A DNA stretch of 64,000 nucleotides from NCBI GenBank assembly GCA_020080175.1, contig JAGHQL010000134.1:1-64000 (forward strand), read 5' to 3'. The DNA comes from Glutinoglossum americanum. Lineage: Eukaryota > Ascomycota > Geoglossomycetes > Geoglossales > Geoglossaceae. Below are positions 53,847 through 64,000 of the stretch, one piece after another (within the stretch, counting starts at the first letter, position 1; each line of letters opens with the position of its first letter). The translations under genes and the position numbers were made by a program. Below the pieces are notes generated by a model. It worked only from the letters and a program-made list of their open reading frames with translations. It did not search any database and had not been told where the DNA came from.

Positions 53847-55860
53847 TCACCACCATGGACCAATCCACACTGGTCGATTATGCTCACCGTTCTTTGTCTC
53901 CTCAGCTGATGGCACCTCCGCCGTCGCAGGCTCAAAGCTATTACTCGTCGCCGTTGCCGTCTTATCAACCGTAGCTTTGACCCCACCCCAAGTCTGCTCG
54001 TCGCGTCTCTTGCCCCCATACGTCTCAATGATCCGCTGCGCGACCCCTTCGCCGGCCCAGTACGCACCAGTAACTGTCCCTAGCGCTACAAAAGGCGCCG
54101 TGTGCTCTCCCGCTAGCCACACGCGACGCTCCGGCATGCCGTGGCGCATGGCTTCGATGTCGGCGTCTGCCTCTGTCAGGCCTACTTGGAAGTTACAGTA
54201 GCTGCCGTAGCCGGCGAGGTCGTCTTTCTGCCATTCAGTGGATAGAAAGGTGAGAGGTTGGCAGTCAGGGTCTGTTGGAGAGAAATGCGGGAGTCGGGAG
54301 AGGTAGGGGAGGAAGAAGGTTTTGAGGGTGGTGTGGCGAGAGGGTGGAGTCATGTTGTGCACGAGTGAGGTGATGTATATGGAACAGTCACCATAGAGGT
54401 AGAAGAGGAGGGTTGGATGGGCGTGCGGGGCCGAGAACGCGGCGAGGTTTACACATTCTTGGGACCAGGCCTGGGGATTAGTGTCCGTGGCATATGTGGG
54501 AGAAATCCAGTGCGTAAAGCCAGAATAGCCATCGTTTGGAAAGGGCGATGGGTTGGATCCCTCCCAGAATGCTCTTGGAAATGTAACATATACCTTTGTA
54601 GTGTCTTAGTAATAGCATAGCGGGGGTTGCTTGGCCTATGCAAAAGGTTCTCACCTTCTCCAAGTGGCCGTACGAAATAGAATCGATAGCCTTTGTAAGT
54701 CGTGGACTTATTGGGGGCGTGAAGGCTTCCTTGTTGCGTTTCAGCCACCCTAGCGGCGTGGTCATGACGATTTCGTCGAAGATTTGTGTCTCGCCATCCT
54801 CCGTCGTCACAACAACCCTCTCTCCGTTGCTGTTGTTCTGCGACTCGATATCTGTAACACGTTTCGAGAGCTGCACATCTGCTGCCAGTAGCGGCAATTT
54901 TGCTACACAATCGAGGATCGGCTTGTAAGTACCGGCAACGAAAAGGTTTTCTGTTTCCTATCGTCAGCTATTAAAGGTTTGTGTTGTATTTGGCTAGGGA
55001 ATTCGTTTCTCTTGCCTCCGTCACAGCACTCTTCCATCCAAAAAAACTTTAAGCTCTGCCTGTCCACAGGGTCGCCTATGAATGCCCCCCACGATTGGGC
55101 CATTTTGAGCAGCAGCGCCTGGTTCTCCCTTTGCTTGTCAGCTGTCGCACCCCTGCCCGTCTCAACCAAAGGGATCGGAAATAGCTCGTTTGCTCTCGCC
55201 ACAAAAAAGTCGTATAGGCTTTCCGAGCTGGGAATTGTCGCCGCCTCGTTGTTGCTATGTTTGAAGGCATCATCAATGACCGTCCACATAAGATCTGAGA
55301 AGAATGTAGCCCGTTTCTCGTCCATAAGAGACCCAGATTCGTCAAATACGTTACTCGTTACGCCCCAGGAGTGGATCTCGGTCTTTGTTTTCGTTGCAAG
55401 ATTCATTATGGGATTATTTTCGGTCCCGTGAATCCAATTTGGCCCGCTGTGACCGAGTCAGTGGCTATTTTTTGTAATTTCAAAATTGGGGGAAAAAAAA
55501 ACACACAGGTCTATAGAATGCCCAATCTTGCTACTTTGATGGATCTATCGCTATGGTAAGTTCAATCCCCTGTGTGGAACATTCTGGGGTACTTACACGT
55601 CCGCCTATTCTGTCTCTGCCCTCAAGAATCGTGACCTTGATGCCATTCTTGATCAAAACCTCGGCGCATCTCAACCCGGCCATTCCAGCGCCAACAATAC
55701 AGACATGAGGAACCCTATCAGGGGGGCTAGCACGTCGGAGCATGGCAATGTCCGCGTTATCTTGTGTGTGAGAGATCGGAGCACGTGGACCATTGGATAG
55801 GTCTTTGCCAATTCGCGACATATTAGGAGATCTAAAATGGTCTCTGTTACGACTTTCCAT
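53847..55860 (-). CDS. FAD-dependent amine oxidase, polyamine oxidase (FMS1-like)
   Basis: Minus-strand exons 55597-55860, 55507-55544 (38 nt), 55016-55446, 54655-54950 and 53847-54593 give 591 residues. The dinucleotide fold is VCIVGAGMAGLRCAEVL with RIGGR at the end of exon 1; the tiny exon 2 supplies IHQSSKIGHSIDL and exon 3 GPNWIHGTENNP. ENLFVAGTYKPILDCVAKLP and PLGWLKRNK follow, and the C-terminal FAD motif is RVWLAGEHTAPFVALGTVTG. The intron between CCDG and ENLFVAG must use a GC donor (GGAG^GCAAGA, acceptor ACAG). Yeast Fms1 oxidises spermine, feeding hypusine and pantothenate synthesis; the substrate here is inferred. The first ~50 residues are a polar extension; a second Met (MSRIGKDL) is an alternative start. 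Confidence 0.92.
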
Positions 55861-57102
55861 TGTTAACTTTCAGGAAGAAAGAAGCTAAGGTGGGTGCGTG
55901 ATTTGAGAGCCATCACGCCAGATAAGAGCGCAGCATTGCCGCTGCAAATATAGTGGAAAGGCTGCAATACGTTTTGTAATGAATCTCTCTGTACGCTTAT
56001 GCTCCGCCAGTGGAAGTTTTGTACAACCTACAGCAGGACGTGGCCCTTTCGGAGATGCTGGGGGTTTTAATGACCGGGAAACGGACCGGACAACTGTATG
56101 TGCCCAGCGGATCTGCGGATCAAAGACTACTAGAGCTCCGAATTAGTGAAGGTTTCAGTGAGGGTATTCCCCTGGAATTGGCGGAGACGTACGGCTTCAT
56201 TAAAGTTTGTGCCGTTACGAGCCGTTATGAAACTCGGTATACCAACTTTAGAGAACCCTTTCATCGAGGCGAATTGCGTGCCGTTGATAATAACCGAGAG
56301 CCGCGGAAGGGATCGAAGGAGCTTGGAGCTGGAGCCTATTGAAACCGGCAGTAACTAGACCTGCTGAAATGGAGACCCTTCGAAAACGTAAGTCGAATGG
56401 GGAATTGACGTGACACTGGCGCGACGACGAGAATATAGAGATCTTGTGACCACCTCGAGGTCTGGTGATATATGCCTAGATCGAAGGCTAGCGAAGAGCG
56501 GGGGAGCTTGGTGTGTAAAGACACGTAAAGAGACACCCCAATGATCTAATACCGAAAGGGCTGGGAATAGAGGATCAACAGGAAGTGCCCCTCTGGAATG
56601 GATGATATTGTTGAGATTGACGTTGAGCGGCTTTTTTTGGGGGTTACAGATGACAAGAGCTTATCGATAAGCAATTCGTGCACAGTCCATCCGCGACATC
56701 CATCAATGCACCCTACGTATCTGGCCGGTTCATTTAGGAACCCCTCGGCATGTACCGGCCGGCCCAATCTTAGACAGGTTTTAATCCTCATTAAAAACCC
56801 TTTATTTCGAGGCTTTGAACATACATTGGCTAAACCTGGCAGTACGTAGTAAGCACCTCTGGAACACAGCAAAGCCCTGAAGCAACGATGGTTGGCTGCG
56901 GACGCGGTCAAAAAATCCACCTGCGTCAGCCTGCCGAAACATGTGACACATCGAATGTTTCTTATCTGTTAACCAGCCACGAAGGCAATCTTACAGTTCT
57001 CGTCAACCTGGAGCCCCATCCAAATGCGCCCATGGGTTCGATTCTCCAAACGTATGAAAAACCAAGCCCAAAAATATAGGATGAAAACTATTCAGTACGC
57101 AA
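55861..57102. other. 1.2-kb intergenic region
   Basis: It contains a plus-strand frame (about 56010-56342, first ATG MLGVLMTGKRTGQLYV) with protein-like composition but no recognisable family and no evident splice partner. It is not annotated as a gene. Confidence 0.4.
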
Positions 57103-59322
57103 CTAACGCCAGCAACCTTCCCTCAAGGAAAGCAGGTTCTGCACGCAATCCAGCTCCTCTTCGCCGGACACACTAGAATTAGAACCCGACTCCCGACCCG
57201 TTGAGTCTATACCTTCCTTTGGCTCTTCGATATCAACATCTAGCCCAGGGATCAAGTATGGCCGCGAGATATGACGTTGTCTGAGCCTTTCTCGATCCAT
57301 GGTAGCCGCGAAGCTAATTTTGTGGCCTAGAATCGATTTACTCTCACCTAGAATTGGTTTAACAGGCCAGTTTTCCGGTTGGCATTGCTCTGCGGTCTTT
57401 TTCATACCAGGGATCCAATTTTCCTTGTCCGAATCCCCAAGGTTGTCCTGGATATCAGGAATATCTGAGCCGAGCGTACTCACTTTTGGCTTGGTTGGTT
57501 CTCTAGCTTTGTTTCCCATAGCTGTTTGGAGTCGAGCTGGAACAGAGGCCGTGCGGACAAGCCTTTTCTTTTGCGTTGAGGCTGACGCAGCTTTAAGACG
57601 CTTGGATGGCTCTTGCGTTCCAAGCTGAGCGTTGCGCTTGTTCATGGAGGGCTGCAGAGGGTTCCTCTTCCGAGACCGCAAGAGGTTAATAGCTTCAGAA
57701 GCGGACCCATTGTTCTCCTGGGATGACAATACAGAACGCGCTTCATTATCGCAATAAAACTCCCATGTTCTCGCATCCCGAGAACGGCCAATAGCAGACC
57801 CCGGTAAAGGTGCCCCACGTTGACCGAGTTTCTCGGTAATATCAACCGCGCTCTTGCTTCTTTGGAGTCCGCCAGCACGAGGGACGGGAGCCTTCCAGGT
57901 AACAGGCTGTGGCAATGTGAGAGACTCTTCCTCGTTCATAACAACCTCTGCCTTTCCATCCAAAGATAATGAAAGGCGAACCAAGGAAGATGTTCTTCTT
58001 AAGAGAGGTAGCGGCTTGGTGCCTCCTTGTGGATGTGCGTGGTGAATGGAATCTTGCCTTGAGGATAAAACAGTCGATCGAGCTGCATTTGGTAGTGACT
58101 TGTTTCCGGAGAAAATATTTCGCCGATTGGAAATATAGCCGAGACCAGGCTTTAAGGGATACGGTTGCTCCTGCGGAGGCTCAAGGTTTTGGATGTTCGG
58201 GATATCCTTTGAAGCTGCGATATCCGGTTCATCACGGTTTATTGTTCCTTGAGAACGAAGACAACCGTTTGGTCGAAGGCTTAGCATGTTCCGAATCCCA
58301 TCCTGATCCTTGCCATTGACGCCAGCCTTCAACTTAAGATCACAGTTGTAGAGTGGCTGGGCTGTGGCGATCGTGTTGGATTGGCTTCTATCCCCACCGT
58401 TTGCAGCTCGGTGGCCATAGTTCCTCGCCTCCACGGTCACTGAAACAGTGCTATCCCCTTGCGGGCTATACGCGCTGCTGGAAGAGCCAAATTGGCCTTT
58501 ATCAGTTGAGATGCGAGCGGCACTGTTTATAGCTTCTGCGGAAGAGTTTATTTGAGGGGAGGGCATTATTTCGTGTGGTAATAAAGGTCTCGATTTGCGG
58601 CGTGTATTTTGACGTCGATTTTGGAACCATATCTGGAAACATAAACGCATAAGCACAGACTCATAGCTAAAATCAACAGAGATCACTTGTTGGACAGTTG
58701 AATCCATCTCAGGAACTGACCTGCACCTCTTTTTCTCCCAAAGCGACACGAGAGACAATTTCCATTCGAGCAGCCTTGTCTGGCTTGGGGTTTTTCTCAT
58801 ACTCTGCTTCTAGAATCGATTGGTCCTCAGGGCTAAGCACCACTCGGTTAGTAATCTGTCTTGTGGAAATTTTGCGATGGAGACACAAACGCGATTGGCA
58901 TCTCCACGTGTATAGTGCATGGAGCCTGCCTTAAATGTGAAGGTTACATACCTTGTCCGTCGACGTTTCTGACGGGCCAGTGGCTTGTCGTCAACATTTG
59001 GAGGCAGATTGTTTGGTAGAGTGTCTTGCGAATGCACTAGGAAAGCAAATTTGTTGTTGGATGTGTTGGAATTGTGGTTATTGAATATGCCCCGCGCTGG
59101 AGACAAGGAGACCAGATCAGTCATTGTGCTAGACGCGCATTTGCTAGGTGAACGTGTCAATTGTATTTCCCGTGACAGGGACAAAGCCTGACTGAAAGAA
59201 GAGGGTGAAGGAGACGAAGGAGTTAAAGATAGTGTGGGCTTAGCGTGTCGTGTTGATGTTTCGGTACAACTGTTGACGCGTAGAAATCGGCTTGTCGCGC
59301 AGTAACGTGACAAATCCTGCAT
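57103..59322 (-). CDS. Homeobox transcription factor (Yox1/Yhp1-like)
   Basis: Exons 58952-59322, 58721-58832 and 57103-58632 give 670 residues. The homeodomain spans all three (about residues 114-173): ARQKRRRT^SPEDQSILEAEY, NPKPDKAARMEIVSRVALGE, then KEVQ^IWFQNRRQNTRRKSRP; IWFQNRR (162-168) is recognition helix 3. Exon 2 starts at the AG that gives RRTSPEDQ rather than at an earlier AG. The long C-terminal part is Ser/Pro-rich with KENWIPG and Arg/Lys clusters. Yeast Yox1 and Yhp1 repress M/G1 genes; the role here is not shown. The start chosen is the first ATG (MQDLSRYCAT); an internal Met at 59124 (MTDLVSLSPARG) may be the true one. Confidence 0.9.
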
Positions 59323-61559
59323 TCTTGGCCTGCACCGACTCCCGCGAACTTTAAAATTTCTTAAGATTTTCAGGACTCCTCCCACAGCCTATCTGCCTCA
59401 ATTTTAATTCTATACCCTAAGATAATAATAACCAGCTAAATCGAGAATTTACCATTCCAAATTCCGCCGTTTAAACTCTACTGTTGGGGGTTTGATTCCA
59501 GCTGTGCTTGTCGCCGGATTTGGTTGGGTTCGCCAAGAAAACTGATGGATAAGCTTATCCGTTCCGTGCATGGAAGCTTACATAAACTTGCTACATACGC
59601 GATTTTAGGCACCTATGAACTATGACTTGACAGCTTCACTTCCATTACAGATTCCTCCATTCACCGCCGTGCCCTGTAGAGAGGGTGCTCGGATCCCGCT
59701 ATTGGAACGCTCCCTGCTACCGGTGTACAGGCTTCAGTGACGCTTGTTTTGCTGCACATCGATCTATCTGGCGCTTCCGATGTTTTCCATGCCGGAATCT
59801 CGAAAGTCAAGGAATCGCCTATATCTCTGGTGATCTAATGACCGGTCATGTTGGTCTTGTGCTGCGCATTCCCGGTATCGGGTCCTCCTCTAGAGGTGAC
59901 TCAGGTCTAGTTCCTAGCACCAAGGCAACAATAACCTTTTTCCATGGATTCTTTGAGATGTCATGTTCTCTTTTTATCATTATCAACCTCAGATGAAGAG
60001 GTTGGGGTCTTGTCATCCCCGCTCACCTCTTGATTCTCAATGCCCCCTATTCAGCCTTGGTTATGACGCGTGTCCAGTCATCTTGATGCCTTAGGGGAAT
60101 TGTCATTCTGTGCTCGAAGCTTTTCTTCAGCCTTGTGATATTTTCATCATTGTGCAACATAGCTGCTTTCGTTGGCCAAGTTCTCTGGTGGGCCAAGCCT
60201 TTAGCAAGGTATCGTTTGCAGTTCATGCAACCTATCACTGGTGGGCACTTCCGACAGGGCTGTGCCACATTGCATAGGTTGGTATGGATATTATCGGCCC
60301 CCGCGGCTTTAGCCTGTCGTGTTTCAACTAGATCTAATTCGGATACGCCCTTGCGTCACCCTTTTGTTTATTGTCGCCAGTATTTGGAAGCGCCAATCTC
60401 ACCTCCTGGACGATCTTGTTGATGCTGCCATTTTAATCCCTTACCTAACCTAAATTAGGTGTTCTTGCACGTTTTGGCCATTATCTACCCTAGTGCACCA
60501 CATCGCACACTGTTCTAGTTTGCTAGGATTAATGGAACAATTGCTGTGATCCTGGGTGTTCTTGCTACTCATCAAGTCCAAACGATCCTCGATCACTGGT
60601 CAAGCGACCTGTCACTTGCAGGACAAATTCTGCACACCGCTTTCGCCCGTGGCTGCCCTGTCAACCTTATGGGATGCTCGCCAACAACTCCAACAGAGGA
60701 AATCATAGTTCCAAGCGAGCACTAACCAATCCCGAGGAAACAGGCTCTATTCGGCCAGTATATGGTCCAGCCCCAAGGGTCGTATTGAGTGAGTTCTCGG
60801 CTGTGCCCTGGCTGCAGGTTGGGCGTCTATTTTCATGGATGTATGTTTATGGGCTTCTGTTCAAGCATGGGAGGAACCGGGTATCGACCCGGAATTGTTG
60901 CAAGGCATAGCCTGGTAGTCAGTTCATGGACAGTATTTGCAACTAGCCGCAACGGGGTTTTCGAAGCGTATGCATTCTCCTCCGTATCAGGGCTTTAATC
61001 AGCTAGCTAATATTTTTGTAGTCATGAACACAGCTCCGTTCGAATACAAGGCAGTACAAGGCGGTTTGAAGGCAGCAGCGTGGCGTTTGTGAAATGCACC
61101 CCACCACATTCTCAGAAAGAGCATCTGTAGACGGTTGAAGGGCCACAAATAGCTGCAAGACGAGCCAGCCCATAGGACATTTACTTCCACTTTCCCTGAC
61201 TAGTTCTCGGTGATCTCCTCTCTTTCACAGATCATCTGAGCAAGCCCTACTGGTTAATTTTTTTCAAAGTCTCCTATTCGTCGTTTCCTTTATGTCTTTT
61301 CCTCTCTTCTTAAAGGTTCCCAGCCACCCATTAAATATTAAAGGCTTTGATTTGCTTCAATATCGTCTTCTGGTGACCAGAAGGACTGTCCTTGACTCAG
61401 GGAGTGACTGATCTTTCCGCCACATCGAAGGGCATCTGCAAATATCCAACAAGATCACCAAAACGAAATCTCCGTGGAGCAGTAGAGGGTGTCTTTCGTG
61501 TGGCCTTATAAATTGCCACCTTAGCTCTCACATACCGTCTCTTCAATAGCGTACGCAAA
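59323..61559. other. 2.2-kb gene-poor region
   Basis: Several Cys-rich frames occur on both strands at 59685-60450 (for example CRKCPPVIGCMNCKRY on the minus strand). They look like debris of an old coding sequence, but I cannot assign a family. The last ~300 nt are the NmrA gene promoter. Confidence 0.4.
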
Positions 61560-62596
61560 ATGTTTCGAGTCGCGATCGCGGGTACTGGCGGATTGGCGCA
61601 GTATATTGCGTACTATATAGATGTCGAAACACCTCATCAGTTCATCATGCTTTCAAGAGCGGTATGGCTCCCACAGGAAAATAGGAGATATGGCCAATTG
61701 GTGACTAACTTTTTGCAGCCGAAGCCACACTTATCCGCTAAAGGATACCAGGTTGTCGTCGTCAACTACTCCGAGAGAAACGGCCTCCGTTATGCACTGG
61801 CTGGCATTGATATTGTGGTCTCTACCGTTTCAGGTAGCCCCCAGCTTAACCTCATTGATGCGGCATACTACGCCGGGGTTCGCAGGTTCGCCCCAGCAGA
61901 ATTCGAGGGCCAACCCTCGCTCAGGCCTCTAATCAACGACGTTTTCGACCGAGGCCAATTGCAAGCTCTAGATCGCCTGCGTCTCTATAGGGAGCGTATG
62001 GAATCGACCGTGTTTGTCTGTGGGATTCTGTACGAGAGGTTTGCCGTTGGTGGTATGGCCTCAGCTGCGATAGGGGGTAGCACAGGTATTAGCAATGAAG
62101 GCGATTACTTAATAGATATTAGGAACTTTAAAGCAAAGATTCCGCACTATAACGCCGCTGGACGGGAGGTTTTCATCTGTATGACGTCAGCTAGCGATGT
62201 TGGGCGGTTTGTTGCCAAAGCCCTAGGCATGCAGAATTGGCCGTCGGAGCTCAGGATGCAGGGAGAACGAAAACGCATACACGATATCGTATGCATTGCC
62301 GAGGGTATGATGGGTGAGTCCTAACCTAGTTCCGGCATTTTCCTGGAGGTTTGATCCTGACTAGCCGTCAAGGCCGGCACTTCGAGAGAATGTACTACAA
62401 TACGGATCACCTGGAGGACGCCTTAGCATTTGCTGAGAGTAGCGGCAATCGAAAGGAGCTGCTTAAGGTTCACAGCCTTATCGCAACCTCCGAGAGTCGT
62501 TACGACTTCTTGAATCCAAACCTGAACTCCTACGCTGGGTTCGTGCCGACGGCATTCAGTGATTGGTTGGCCGCAAATTGGGCAAGTTCGAGGTGA
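61560..62596 (+). CDS. NmrA-like / isoflavone reductase-like NAD(P)-binding protein
   Basis: Exons 61560-61661, 61719-62313 and 62373-62596 give 306 residues. The Rossmann start is MFRVAIAGTGGLAQYIAYYI. The first intron (57 nt, GTATGG ... TGACTAACTTTTTGCAG) has no in-frame stop, so an unspliced frame is open and inserts 19 residues; splicing gives IMLSRAPKPHLSAKGYQVVV as in relatives. VSTVSGSPQLNLIDAA, AGVRRFAPAEFEG and ERMESTVFVCGILYERF follow. The second intron (59 nt) ends GTCAAG, giving MMGRHFERMYYN. Members bind NADP and act as reductases or redox-sensing regulators; the substrate is unknown. Confidence 0.92.
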
Positions 62597-64000
62597 AGCT
62601 TTTTTTGGCGATTCTTTATAGCCCTTACGATTTGATGTTTCATCAAATGACAAGTTTCTCTTCGATTTCGTTATTTGTCTATCCAAGGTCAGCATTGGCA
62701 TGGTGCAGAGGATGCTCACTATGAACGACTTCTGCGCTATTGGGTCAGGTGTTGGGAATTACCTTCATTAGACAAACAAAGTATACTGCTAGATTGAGTC
62801 AGCTCAATTGCGATGCTTCTTACGATCGCCTATCAGGATCAGCCGCAAGGCATCTACCACTATATCGTAGTTTGCAGTGGTCTTACATTTGCATCTCCAT
62901 TTTCAGTTCACCTCTCACTCCGCAGCCACTGTCCCTTTGAATCAACCGACCAGTCACCACAAGGGGGCGGCCATCCACCAACGACTCTGCTACCTCCCCT
63001 AAATTTAGTCGTCCAACGAGATCCACCCGTTTCCAATCTCAGGGGTTCGTTTGTGCATTTGTTCCTTAAGAGAGCTGTTTCCTGTTGCCGCCTTCCAGAG
63101 CGCGTCGCTTGGAAAAAACATCTCCATCCATGCCAGGGTAGGCAATAGCCCCTTATGAACAATTCAACTCTCTTTTGTCCGCTGGTAGAAGCGGCCTGTC
63201 AGTGCGGCCTAGATTGTGCCCCTAAGCGGCAGCGGGACGTGAGGGGGTATCGGGAAATTTTCGGGGTGTGTGAGAGTGGGGGCCGAAAAACAAGCTGTGA
63301 GACTCAGGCATCAACAAACCGCTATACCAATGGTGGAAGGGAATAGGCTTTGTCACGAGGCAGAGACTGAGTCATATACTAATTCCGGCCAAAGTAATAG
63401 ATTGCATGCATGTAGCATGAAGCCCCGATTTTTTGTTTTTCGCCTTACGCCCTGCTCTGAGCGTTGCTGTTCCCCGCGTCCATTCTTCATGCAAACGTAT
63501 CTATGGAAGGAACAGAAATCTCTCTCAGCACGTGTGCAATGCGATTTGTACAGATGGCCTAGTTGCGCTTTTTTTCCCGAGGGGTAAGGCTGATGATCGA
63601 GCGGGGAACCGTTTGATAAGAAATGGTGGTGGGTTCCTGCTGTTGGGAGGAGGGTGTGTGTGTGTGTGTGTGCGTGTGGAATTTTTTTGGTTGTCTGTGT
63701 GATATGGTGGATGTGAAGCATAACTAATGGGTTGCTTGCGGGAACGTATCTTGAGTAGCTAATTCTTTTAGGTTTGACTACAACCGGGAAGGTGCTGCAA
63801 CCCCCGTGCACTAAGAGAAGATATTTGGGAGTAGCTTCATTGATAACCTTAAAGTCGATTCAATCTTCTTCGATCATAGCCATTCCCTTCAGGTCTCTCT
63901 CTTTCTCCCCCCTCCTCATGTCAATACACTAGCCCCTCAAATCGGCATGTATGTGTGTTCACCCTCAGCGAGAGCTCTCTTGTCTGAACAGAACCATTGA
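62597..64000. other. 1.4-kb intergenic region to right edge
   Basis: No gene is seen. A GT dinucleotide tract lies at 63654-63672. The final ~150 nt are CT-rich and could belong to the promoter of a gene beyond the window. Confidence 0.45.
63654..63672. repeat. (GT)n microsatellite
   Basis: Uninterrupted GT repeats, about nine units, ending at a TGC interruption. Confidence 0.8.

Noticed and set aside
56010-56342. 110-codon plus frame between two minus genes
   Set aside because: Protein-like composition from its first ATG (MLGVLMTGKRTGQ), but no family and no exon partners; left as intergenic.
60047-60268. Cys-rich minus frame as a zinc-binding protein
   Set aside because: CxxC pairs occur (CRKC, CMNC), but the rest is not protein-like and no partner exons were found.
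61560-62324. NmrA protein as a single uninterrupted 254-codon ORF
   Set aside because: It reads through a typical intron at 61662-61718 and stops in the second intron; the spliced form matches the family.

Overview
This is nuclear DNA from a filamentous ascomycete (Pezizomycotina). The evidence is 19 intact genes broken by short introns (mostly 50-130 nt) with GTRNGT donors and YAG acceptors. The gene set is typically fungal: a FacB/Cat8 zinc-cluster regulator, a GH72 beta-1,3-glucanosyltransferase, an NmrA-like protein, a Yox1-like homeobox factor, and a relic F-box/ankyrin gene of the kind that expands in Pezizomycotina. No tRNA, rRNA or CRISPR is visible. The species cannot be named from the sequence alone.

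Layout. 1-3123: a stop-free 1,041-codon reading frame on the minus strand that runs off the left edge (orphan, disordered). 4580-6104: Rog1/Lpl1-type lipase. 6537-9520: a compact housekeeping block with prohibitin PHB1 and complex III subunit QCR8 head to head, then NHP2. 12146-14061: an eleven-exon YchF-type GTPase (YGR210C type). 15143-17386: a SET-domain methyltransferase. 18182-21034: facB. 22296-24203: REX3. 24352-25693: a mitochondrial carrier. 25913-26979: a GT8 glycosyltransferase. 28186-29760: GH72. 31250-32332: MAF1. 33383-36581: AP-1 sigma, the glutamate-cysteine ligase modifier subunit, and BUD32. 50482-51731: a dienelactone hydrolase. 52332-53612: endonuclease III (NTG1). 53847-55860: an FMS1-like polyamine oxidase. 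57103-59322: a homeobox factor. 61560-62596: an NmrA-like protein.

Between BUD32 and the hydrolase (about 36.6-50.5 kb) lies an accessory island. It is gene-poor and repeat-bearing, and holds LTR-like fragments, a 17-nt and a 14-nt tandem repeat, an 88-nt foldback, a decayed F-box/ankyrin gene and an endonuclease/exonuclease/phosphatase fragment. Its only intact large genes are two adjacent, co-oriented multi-pass membrane proteins of unknown function, and these are the best candidates for undescribed biology here. Across the window I reconstructed splice forms by keeping family motifs in frame. Three introns need GC-AG splicing, two genes need 10-nt internal exons, and one 57-nt intron has no in-frame stop, so a simple ORF reading of this window would mis-annotate many genes. 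Functional themes: mitochondria (PHB1, QCR8, SLC25 carrier, possibly NTG1), carbon source response (FacB), redox (GCLM), wall remodelling (GH72), and RNA and translation (NHP2, REX3, MAF1, BUD32).
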